Both the position numbers and the translations under genes were made by a program. A stretch of DNA of 5,015 nucleotides, taken from assembly GCA_946481465.1 (NCBI GenBank), contig CAMLOC010000337.1:1-5015 (forward strand), read 5' to 3'. A model generated the notes under the pieces. That model was given only the letters and a program-made list of their open reading frames with translations. It was not told where the DNA came from and ran no database searches. Origin of the DNA: an uncultured Shinella sp. (GTDB lineage: Bacteria; Pseudomonadota; Alphaproteobacteria; Rhizobiales; Rhizobiaceae). Positions 1 through 5,015 of this stretch are shown one piece after another (within the stretch, counting starts at the first letter, position 1; each line of letters opens with the position of its first letter).

Positions 1-418
1 CGTCCGGCTCGAGGGCCCACTGGTCCTCGTGGCGCCGGAAATAAGGAAGCACGTCGTCCCAGCCCCAGCCGGGATTGCCCATCTGGCGCCAGCCGTCGTA
101 GTCGCGCGCCTGACCGCGCATGTAGATCATGCCGTTGATCGACGAGCAGCCGCCGAGCACCTTGCCGCGCGGATAGTTGAGCGCGCGGCCGTTGAGACCG
201 GCCTCGCCCGCCGTCTTCATCATCCAGTCGGTGCGCGGATTGCCCATGCAATAGAGATAGCCGATCGGGATATGGATCCAGTGATAGCGATCCGAACCGC
301 CGGCCTCCAGCAGCAGCACGCGGTTCTTCGGATCGGCCGAAAGCCGGTTCGCCAGAACGCAGCCGGCCGAGCCGGCGCCGACGACGATGAAGTCGTAGCT
401 ACCCTCGTCCACCGGCAT
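1..418 (-). CDS. GMC-family FAD-dependent alcohol/choline dehydrogenase, N-terminal part (truncated by window edge)
   Basis: The first 139 codons of a glucose-methanol-choline oxidoreductase, which oxidises a primary or secondary alcohol using FAD; the 3' end is outside the window. From the ATG at 418 the protein begins [19 protein letters not shown], a beta strand followed by the dinucleotide-binding GAGSAG loop (about residues 14-19). The ribose-binding acidic residue comes at the end of the second strand in LLLEAGG. The GMC signature follows as [20 protein letters not shown] (about residues 85-104). After it comes the family's D-Y-D-x-W and [14 protein letters not shown] block. The catalytic His and His/Asn pair lies in the missing C-terminal half. 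An in-frame GTG at 439 is a credible alternative start: it overlaps the kinase stop as GTGA and has its own AGGAG. It is the last gene of the operon visible here. Choline dehydrogenase is the usual automatic label, but the polyol context makes choline doubtful as substrate. Confidence 0.9.
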   Translation of the reverse strand, partial: MPVDEGSYDFIVVGAGSAGCVLANRLSADPKNRVLLLEAGGSDRYHWIHIPIGYLYCMGNPRTDWMMKTAGEAGLNGRALNYPRGKVLGGCSSINGMIYMRGQARDYDGWRQMGNPGWGWDDVLPYFRRHEDQWALEPD

Positions 419-420
419 TT

Positions 421-427
421 CCTCTCC
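421..427 (-). promoter_or_regulatory. Ribosome binding site for the ATG start of the GMC dehydrogenase
   Basis: On the minus strand GGAGAGG precedes the ATG at 418. The GGAG part ends 5 nt before the ATG, a workable Shine-Dalgarno spacing. It supports the ATG start over the upstream GTG but does not exclude the GTG. Confidence 0.5.
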
Positions 428-435
428 ATCGACGG

Positions 436-1965
436 TCACGCTGCGACTCCTGCTGCCACGTCCTGCGCAGCCGAGAGGCGCCGCCACAGCGGCCTCATCG
501 CCTCGCCGATATCCCTGTAAAGCGCATAGCGCCGCTCGTAATGCGCCGAAAGCGCGCCGTTCGGCCTGTAATGCCGGTCGGTCCGCACCATGGCATTGGC
601 GCCGTCGGTGAAATCGGAGAAGAGGCCGACCCCGGTTCCCGCCGCAATCGCCGCGCCGAGCGCGCCCGTCTCGCGCGAGACGGCGACGGAGACCGGCACG
701 CCGAGCACGTCGGCGAAGATCTGCGGCCACAGCCTGCTGCGCGAGCCGCCGCCCGAAAGGACGGCCTCCGCGAAGGTCGCCCCGGCCTTGCGGATCGTCT
801 CGACATGCTGGCGATGGCCGAAGGCGACGCCTTCGAGCAGCGCGCGGACGAGATGTCCCCTGGTGTGCCAGCCGGCAATGCCGTAGAAGCCCGCCCGCGC
901 ATGGCCGTCCTGCTGGGCCCCGTAGAGATAGGGGTGGTAGAGCGGATCGTCCGCCGCCGGCTCCACCGCGGCGGCATGCGCGCAGCAGGCATCGAAGGGC
1001 GAAACATCCGCCGCGTGGTCGCCCTCGAAGAATTCCCGCACCAGCCATTCGAGATTGGCCGCCGAGGTGGCGCTGTTTTCCATGGCCATGTAGCGGGTGC
1101 GGTCGAAGGTCGAGGACATGAAGACGGGCCCGTCGAGCTCCGGGCCGTCTATGACGACCTGGTTGATGCTCCAGGTGCCAGCGATGATCGAGGCGCTGCC
1201 GGTGCGCGAAACGCCCGAGCCGAGCGCCGAGGCGACGACGTCGAAGAGCCCGCCGATGACGGGCGTGCCGGCGGCAAGGCTGGTCTGCGCCGCCACCGCC
1301 TCCGTCACGTAGCCGGCGATATCGGCGCTTTCGATGAGCGGCGGCAACAGGTCCATGCAGTCGCCGAGGCCATAGGCCTCCATCAGCGCCTTGTCGTAGC
1401 GGCGGGCGGCAAGGTCGATGAGGCCGGCGCCGGACATGTCCGACACCTCGCTGACACGCCGGCCGGTCAGGCGGTTGACGACGAAATCCTTGGAGAAGAA
1501 CACCGTGCCGATGCGCTGGAAGAGCTCCGGCCGGTGGCGCTTCAGCCAGGCAAGCAGGGTCGGCGTCTGCGAGGGCCAGGGGCGCTGGCGGGCGATCGGA
1601 TAGGTCCGCTCGCCGACACCCTCTGCCCGCCAGGTCTCGACGAGGCCCGTCGCCCGCGTGTCGAGCGACTGGATGCCGATGAGCGGCTCGCCCGCCCGGT
1701 CGAGCGCATAGAGCCCGTTGCCGTGGCCGGCGCAGCCGATGGCGGCGATGTCGCCGGCCGCGATGCCCGCCTTGTCGAGGCAGGTGCGGATGACGCGCCG
1801 CGCATTGGCCCAGAGTTCGCCGAGATCGCGCTCGACATGGCCGGGGCTCGGCATGCGGCTATGGCCCTCCTCGCCCGCATGCGCCAGTTCCCGGCCCGTC
1901 CGGTCGAAGATCACCGCCTTGATCACGGTGTTGCCGGCATCGAGCCCCAACAGATATTCCTGCAT
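436..1965 (-). CDS. FGGY-family carbohydrate kinase, LyxK (L-xylulokinase)-like
   Basis: A cytoplasmic ATP-dependent kinase predicted to phosphorylate a terminal hydroxyl of a sugar or sugar alcohol. At 509 residues it has the usual FGGY length. The N-terminal domain opens with the phosphate-1 loop [11 protein letters not shown] (7-17), with Asp9 at the phosphate-binding position. PGHVERDL (41-48) and CAGHGNGLY (78-86) are sugar-pocket segments, followed by LDTRA (101-105). The second domain has [17 protein letters not shown] (233-249), whose Asp242 sits where FGGY kinases carry the catalytic base. AGTWS (262-266), [11 protein letters not shown] (403-413) and [12 protein letters not shown] (432-443) complete the ATP site. 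From memory, the [15 protein letters not shown] and PYLYG blocks follow E. coli LyxK more closely than GlpK, EryA or LsrK. The start is supported by a strong GGGAGGGG. The gene lies 30 nt downstream of the aldolase gene. The family is near certain; the substrate is open (ketopentose, pentitol or another polyol). Confidence 0.93.
   Translation of the reverse strand: MQEYLLGLDAGNTVIKAVIFDRTGRELAHAGEEGHSRMPSPGHVERDLGELWANARRVIRTCLDKAGIAAGDIAAIGCAGHGNGLYALDRAGEPLIGIQSLDTRATGLVETWRAEGVGERTYPIARQRPWPSQTPTLLAWLKRHRPELFQRIGTVFFSKDFVVNRLTGRRVSEVSDMSGAGLIDLAARRYDKALMEAYGLGDCMDLLPPLIESADIAGYVTEAVAAQTSLAAGTPVIGGLFDVVASALGSGVSRTGSASIIAGTWSINQVVIDGPELDGPVFMSSTFDRTRYMAMENSATSAANLEWLVREFFEGDHAADVSPFDACCAHAAAVEPAADDPLYHPYLYGAQQDGHARAGFYGIAGWHTRGHLVRALLEGVAFGHRQHVETIRKAGATFAEAVLSGGGSRSRLWPQIFADVLGVPVSVAVSRETGALGAAIAAGTGVGLFSDFTDGANAMVRTDRHYRPNGALSAHYERRYALYRDIGEAMRPLWRRLSAAQDVAAGVAA
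447..451 (-). promoter_or_regulatory. Possible ribosome binding site for an alternative GTG start of the GMC gene
   Basis: Minus-strand AGGAG lies inside the last codons of the kinase gene, 7 nt before a GTG (437-439) that is in frame with the GMC gene. That GTG overlaps the kinase TGA as GTGA. This is the usual layout of translational coupling, and it would add seven residues (MTVDGEE) to the protein. Confidence 0.4.
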
Positions 1966-1971
1966 GCTGAA

Positions 1972-1979
1972 CCCCTCCC
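1972..1979 (-). promoter_or_regulatory. Ribosome binding site of the FGGY kinase gene
   Basis: Minus-strand GGGAGGGG, ending 6 nt before the ATG at 1965, lies in the 30-nt gap after the aldolase stop codon. It fixes the kinase start. The gap contains no hairpin that could act as a terminator. Confidence 0.75.
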
Positions 1980-1995
1980 AAGGTTCTCGTCCATC

Positions 1996-2838
1996 TTATC
2001 CCTGCTGATAGCGTGCGAAAGCCTCTTCGCCGCTCGCATCCGCATGGATGATCGCCATCAGCCCGCGCACCACGGCGCTCGGATTGGCGTGCTGGTAGAT
2101 GTTGCGCCCGTAGACCATGCCCACGGCGCCCTGCCGCATCAAGGCCGCGGACTTGTCGAAGACGGCACGAAGATCCTCCTTGCCGCCGCCGCGCACGAGG
2201 ACCGGGCAGCGCGCCGCCTCGACGACGCGGTGGAAATCCTCGGCATTCGTCGTCGGGTCCGCCTTGACGATATCGGCGCCCATCTCGCGGGCAAGCCGCG
2301 TCAAGGTCACGATCTTCTCCGCGTCGCCGTCGACCATATAGCCGCCGCGCTCCGTGACGGGCTGCATGACGAGCGGCTCGATCATCAGCGGCATGCCGTA
2401 TTTCTCGCAATCCGCCCGGACGCGCGCGATGTTCTGCACGCACTGGCGGAAGAGATTCGGCTCGTCCGGCAGCATGAAGAGATTAACCACCACGCAGGCG
2501 GCATCCATTTCCAGCGCGCCGATGAGCGGCTCCGCCTCGTTCTGCAGGACGGCCCACATGTCGCGGTGGCGGATGCGGTTATAGGGATTGCCCATGTCGA
2601 TGCGCATGACGAGGGCGGGCTTGTCCTTGCCGGGAAGGCCCTGCAACAGGTCGGCCTGGCCGTAGTTCATCTGGATCGCGTCGGGCCGCGCCTCGACCAG
2701 CGCCTTCACCACGGCCGGCATGTCCTCCAGCCCGTCGAGGAAGGACGGCTCGTTGCACACGCCGTGATCGATCGCCACGTCCAGGCAACGGCCGTTGCCG
2801 AAAAGCCGGTTCATCCGGACCTTGCGGTTGTCTCGCAT
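1996..2838 (-). CDS. Class I (Schiff-base) aldolase of the DeoC/LacD/LsrF/DhnA family
   Basis: A 280-residue TIM-barrel aldolase predicted to cleave a phosphorylated ketose in the cytoplasm, probably to dihydroxyacetone phosphate plus an aldehyde. The first strand carries AIDHG (22-26), the conserved D-H-G of DhnA-type aldolases. GADIVKADPTT (187-197) holds Lys192, the expected Schiff-base lysine, matching the position of the active-site lysine of LsrF and FbaB. VLVRGGGK (213-220) and the phosphate-binding strand GMVYGRNIYQH (240-250) follow. The final stretch ANPSAVVRGLMAIIHADAS resembles the LsrF C-terminus (memory comparison). The start at 2838 is supported by AGGAG 6 nt upstream, although it overlaps the dehydrogenase gene by 28 nt; an internal Met9 would be the only near alternative. 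Automatic labels could read fructose-bisphosphate aldolase or autoinducer-2 aldolase. Neither is favoured, because no other lsr genes are visible and the gene sits between a polyol-phosphate dehydrogenase and a LyxK-like kinase. Confidence 0.9.
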   Translation of the reverse strand: MRDNRKVRMNRLFGNGRCLDVAIDHGVCNEPSFLDGLEDMPAVVKALVEARPDAIQMNYGQADLLQGLPGKDKPALVMRIDMGNPYNRIRHRDMWAVLQNEAEPLIGALEMDAACVVVNLFMLPDEPNLFRQCVQNIARVRADCEKYGMPLMIEPLVMQPVTERGGYMVDGDAEKIVTLTRLAREMGADIVKADPTTNAEDFHRVVEAARCPVLVRGGGKEDLRAVFDKSAALMRQGAVGMVYGRNIYQHANPSAVVRGLMAIIHADASGEEAFARYQQG

Positions 2839-4559
2839 GTTTCACTCCTGTGTTCGTTCCGTGCGGAAAGGGTTTTTTCGGTGACGCCGTGGCGGGCGTC
2901 CATGAGGCTCAGGAAACGGCTTCGCTCTTCGGCCTTGCGCGCCGCGGGCCAGGCCTTCTCGGTGGCGAGGAGATCGATGACGGCATCGGCCATGGCGAGG
3001 GAAAGCTCGCCGGAAATCGCAAGCGTCGTGCGGCGCAGCAGGAGGTCGTCGAGATGCTCGACCGCCTCGCTGCGAATGAGGTGCAGGACTTCGCGGGCGC
3101 TGTAGCCGGGATGGGGCAAGGCGTGGTCCGGCCCGGCCGCGACGAAGCGGGCAACAGTGTCCGACCCCGTGCCGTAGCGCTCGAAAAGCGCTTCGACGCG
3201 CGCAAGGGGAAGGCCGGTCGACGCGGCCAGGGCCCGCACCCAGCCGTCGCCGTCCTCCGGATAGTCCCGTCCGCCGCCGAGCGGGCGGTCCGCCGTGTCG
3301 ATGCGGCGCGGCAGGCCGAGCCGGTCGAGCGCCATGTCGGCGGAGAGTTCGCCGAAGGAGCGGAAGGTCGTCCACTTGCCGCCGATCATGCAGAGCACCG
3401 GCGGCCCGCCGTCGCGCCCTTCGAGGACGGTGCAGAAATGGTCGCGGGGGATGCGGCCGGTAAAACTGTCCTTGCTCGCCGGCAGCGGCCGCACGCCGGA
3501 GAACTGGAAGACGATCTCCTGCGGGCGGATGCGGATGCCGGGCAGCACGAAGGCGAGCGATTGCAGGATATAATCCCGCTCGTCCGCCTCGCAGCGCACC
3601 GTGCCGGGGTCGTCGACGCGGATATCCGTCGAGCCGACCAGCACCTTGCCGAGATAGGGGAAGAGGATGCAGATGCGTCCGTCCTCGTTCTCATAATAGA
3701 TCATGTGGCCGCCGAGCATGTCGCGCAGCGCCGGATTGTCGATGATGAGATGCGAGCCCTTCGTGCCGCCCATCAGCCGCTCGGGCCGTGCCCCCGCGGG
3801 AAAGAGGCCGGCATTGGCGATATCGATCCAGCCGCCGGTCGCATTGACGATGAGCCGCGGCCGGAGGGCGATCGCCTCGCCCGTGAGGCCGTCGCGCAGA
3901 TCGTAGCGCCCGCCCTCCGCCGCCTCGATCGTCGCATAGTTGAGTGCCCGGGCGTTCCCGCCGCCGGAAAGGCCGTCGCGCAGCACCTCGATGCCGAGGC
4001 GCTCGGGATGGCTGACCCAGGCGTCGTGATAGGTCGCCGAATTGCGGATCGCCGGGTTGAGCGCCGGCCATTTTTCAAGGGTCGCCCTGCGGCTGCGGAA
4101 CTCGTGCTTCGGCATCAGCGCCCGCTTGCGCGTGAGGAAATCGTAGATGCCGAGGCCCGCCTTGATGGCGATGGCACCGCGGCGGCTGGGGCGGCGGGTG
4201 AGGCCGAGGAAGCGCACGATGCCGTTGGCAAGGCCGGAGAACGTATCGAAGATCGGCACCGTCGTCGGCAGCGGCGCGACATAGTGCGGCGCGTTGCGCA
4301 GCAGCCGGTCGCGCTCGACCAGCGATTCCCTGACGAGGCTGAACTCGCCGTTTTCAAGGTAACGCAGCCCGCCATGAACCATGCGCGAGAGCGCTGCGCT
4401 CGCGCCGGAGCAATAATCCGCCTTCTCGACGAGAAGCACGTCGACACCCTGCAGCGCCAGCTCGCGGAAGACGCTGAGCCCGTTGATGCCGCCGCCGAGG
4501 ACGCACACGTCCACCTGCGGGCTCCGGCGGAGCCCGTCCAAAGTCTCTCTCCGGTTCAT
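2811..4559 (-). CDS. GlpD-like FAD-dependent glycerol-3-phosphate / polyol-phosphate dehydrogenase
   Basis: A 582-residue flavoprotein of the GlpD/DAO family, predicted to oxidise the carbon next to a phosphorylated CH2 group and feed electrons to quinone at the inner membrane. The FAD Rossmann motif is GGGINGLS (22-29), with Glu45 ending the second strand. HGGLRYLE (62-69), NATGGWID (239-246), KGSH (267-270), GSTDIR (309-314), FSGVRPL (353-359) and GGKWTTFR (393-400) are the expected FAD and substrate blocks. They include arginines at 66, 314 and 358 that are conserved in GlpD. The GlpD C-terminal helical domain runs from about 430 to 555. The protein is longer than E. coli GlpD (501), with extra residues around 100-150 and a polar tail after about 558. 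The start is bounded by the in-frame stop of the upstream reductase gene, five codons before the ATG. The Shine-Dalgarno is weak, so coupling to the upstream gene is likely. True glycerol 3-phosphate activity is possible, but the linked kinase and aldolase point to a larger polyol phosphate, as for EryB in erythritol catabolism. Confidence 0.92.
   Translation of the reverse strand: MNRRETLDGLRRSPQVDVCVLGGGINGLSVFRELALQGVDVLLVEKADYCSGASAALSRMVHGGLRYLENGEFSLVRESLVERDRLLRNAPHYVAPLPTTVPIFDTFSGLANGIVRFLGLTRRPSRRGAIAIKAGLGIYDFLTRKRALMPKHEFRSRRATLEKWPALNPAIRNSATYHDAWVSHPERLGIEVLRDGLSGGGNARALNYATIEAAEGGRYDLRDGLTGEAIALRPRLIVNATGGWIDIANAGLFPAGARPERLMGGTKGSHLIIDNPALRDMLGGHMIYYENEDGRICILFPYLGKVLVGSTDIRVDDPGTVRCEADERDYILQSLAFVLPGIRIRPQEIVFQFSGVRPLPASKDSFTGRIPRDHFCTVLEGRDGGPPVLCMIGGKWTTFRSFGELSADMALDRLGLPRRIDTADRPLGGGRDYPEDGDGWVRALAASTGLPLARVEALFERYGTGSDTVARFVAAGPDHALPHPGYSAREVLHLIRSEAVEHLDDLLLRRTTLAISGELSLAMADAVIDLLATEKAWPAARKAEERSRFLSLMDARHGVTEKTLSARNEHRSETCETTARSG
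2845..2849 (-). promoter_or_regulatory. Ribosome binding site of the aldolase gene, inside the dehydrogenase coding region
   Basis: Minus-strand AGGAG stands 6 nt before the ATG at 2838. Both the site and the start lie within the last codons of the upstream dehydrogenase gene, so the two genes are probably translationally coupled. It decides the aldolase start at 2838 rather than at Met9. Confidence 0.75.
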
Positions 4560-4571
4560 GATGGCAGCCCG

Positions 4572-5015
4572 TTATCCGTCCATTTGGACCAGTTTCGCCG
4601 CGATGGCCGTGTCGATGGCCGCAAGGTCTTCCGCGCCGAGCCGCAGCGTTCCCGCCCGGGCATTGTCGAGCGCCTGCGCCGGGTTTCGCGCGCCGCAGAG
4701 CGCAAAGGTCACGCCCTCCTGCGCCAGCGTCCAGGCGATCACCACCTGCGCGATGCTGGCCCCGTGGTGCTCGGCGACGGGGCGGATCGCGTCGGAAAAA
4801 TCCTGCGCCTTCTGCCGGTTGGCGACGGAGAAACGCGGATTGTCCCGGCGCTGGTCGTCGCCGGAGAACACCCGGTCCGGACCGATCATGCCGGAGAGCA
4901 GGCCGAGCGCCAGCGAGGAATAGCTGAGCGTCGCAACGCCGTTTGGAACAGTGAGCGGCAGCAGGTCCGCCTCGATCTTGCGATCGATCATGCTGAACCG
5001 CTCCTGGATCGCGTC
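4572..5015 (-). CDS. Aldo/keto reductase, C-terminal part (truncated by window edge)
   Basis: The last 147 residues of an NAD(P)H-dependent aldo/keto reductase, which interconverts aldehydes or ketones and alcohols. The reading frame is open to the window edge, so the start and the Asp-Tyr-Lys-His catalytic residues lie outside. Visible family marks are the barrel strand SYSSLALGLLSG (fragment residues 31-42), the helix VVIAWTLAQEGV (90-101) and the cofactor-binding block GARNPAQALDN (108-118), which grips the adenosine phosphate or ribose in these enzymes. The pattern F-S-x-I-D-R near the fragment start corresponds to the Y-N/S-x-L-x-R strand of the AKR11/IolS-YhdN-like group, so a sugar or inositol-related carbonyl substrate is plausible. 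The methionine at 4991 is internal, not a start, because homologous sequence continues upstream of it. The gene ends in TAA 12 nt before the dehydrogenase gene and is in the same reading frame as it. Confidence 0.88.
   Translation of the reverse strand, partial: DAIQERFSMIDRKIEADLLPLTVPNGVATLSYSSLALGLLSGMIGPDRVFSGDDQRRDNPRFSVANRQKAQDFSDAIRPVAEHHGASIAQVVIAWTLAQEGVTFALCGARNPAQALDNARAGTLRLGAEDLAAIDTAIAAKLVQMDG

Larger units (their letters stand above)
1..5015 (-). other. Single polycistronic polyol/sugar catabolic operon (both ends outside window)
   Basis: Five consecutive minus-strand genes are separated by 12 nt, a 28-nt overlap, 30 nt and 17 nt (or a 4-nt overlap). No space remains for an internal promoter or a rho-independent terminator, so one transcript is the simplest reading. 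Transcription order is reductase, polyol-phosphate dehydrogenase, aldolase, kinase, GMC dehydrogenase. The functional grouping into one pathway is inferred from co-transcription and enzyme chemistry. Transporter and regulator genes, normally present in such operons, are not in the window. Confidence 0.8.

Noticed and set aside
220..429. A minus-strand open frame starting with an ATG at 429
   Set aside because: It is a shifted frame of the GMC gene. The correct frame from 418 or 439 reads the FAD-binding motif, while this one gives serine/arginine-rich nonsense.
29..520. A 163-codon plus-strand open frame opposite the GMC gene
   Set aside because: It is in complementary register with the GMC codons and has low-complexity A/R/H-rich content with no family motif. 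The minus-strand frame carries the clear GMC signature.
436..1965. Assignment of the kinase as erythritol kinase EryA or AI-2 kinase LsrK
   Set aside because: The blocks around [16 protein letters not shown] and PYLYG resemble LyxK better than what I recall of EryA or LsrK, and eryC/eryD or lsr transporter genes are not in the window. A phylogeny would decide.
1966..1995. Possible terminator or promoter between aldolase and kinase genes
   Set aside because: The 30 bases hold only a Shine-Dalgarno. There is no inverted repeat with a T-run and no -35/-10 pair.
1859..2443. A 194-codon minus-strand open frame across the aldolase-kinase junction
   Set aside because: It is a shifted frame of both genes with arginine/glycine-rich composition. 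The real frames carry catalytic motifs and Shine-Dalgarno sites.
541..3105. An 854-codon open frame on the plus strand, antisense to the kinase, aldolase and part of the dehydrogenase
   Set aside because: Through the kinase and aldolase its codons are exact complements of the sense codons, so stops would need TTA, CTA or TCA in the sense genes, which are rare at this GC content. Its protein is rich in R, A, D, H and G, has no recognisable domain, and lies opposite three clearly real enzymes.
4483..4923. A 146-codon plus-strand open frame opposite the aldo/keto reductase
   Set aside because: It has no domain or good start context and overlaps clear reductase sequence on the other strand, so it is a GC-driven shadow.

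Overview
The window is a dense, GC-rich (roughly two-thirds G+C) piece of a bacterial chromosome or large replicon. It carries five genes, all transcribed on the minus strand (right to left). The strong GC3 bias, the near absence of TTA, CTA and TCA codons, and the gene families present suggest an alphaproteobacterium of the Rhizobiales type (Rhizobium, Ensifer or Shinella-like). That placement is an inference from style and cannot be pinned down from this sequence alone.

In transcription order the genes are: the 3' end of an aldo/keto reductase (4572-5015, cut by the window edge); a complete GlpD-like FAD-dependent polyol-phosphate dehydrogenase (2811-4559); a complete Schiff-base aldolase of the DeoC/LacD/LsrF/DhnA family (1996-2838); a complete FGGY-family sugar or polyol kinase most like L-xylulokinase LyxK (436-1965); and the 5' end of a GMC-family FAD alcohol dehydrogenase (1-418, or from a GTG at 439, cut by the left edge). 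Junctions are very tight: 12 nt, a 28-nt overlap, 30 nt, and 17 nt (or a 4-nt GTGA overlap). This is one polycistronic unit, and its promoter, regulator, transporter and terminator lie outside the window.

The three complete enzymes form a logical catabolic core. The kinase would add a phosphate to the end of a polyol. The GlpD-like enzyme would oxidise the neighbouring carbon to a ketose phosphate, passing electrons to quinone. The aldolase would then split that product, most simply into dihydroxyacetone phosphate and an aldehyde. The flanking aldo/keto reductase and GMC dehydrogenase would handle carbonyl or alcohol intermediates before or after the core. The substrate is not identified. The combination differs from the classical glycerol (glpK/glpD), erythritol (eryABCD) and AI-2 (lsr) gene sets, and that is the main point of interest. 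No RNA genes, mobile elements, CRISPR arrays, significant repeats, clear terminators or gene-free stretches over 30 bases were seen.
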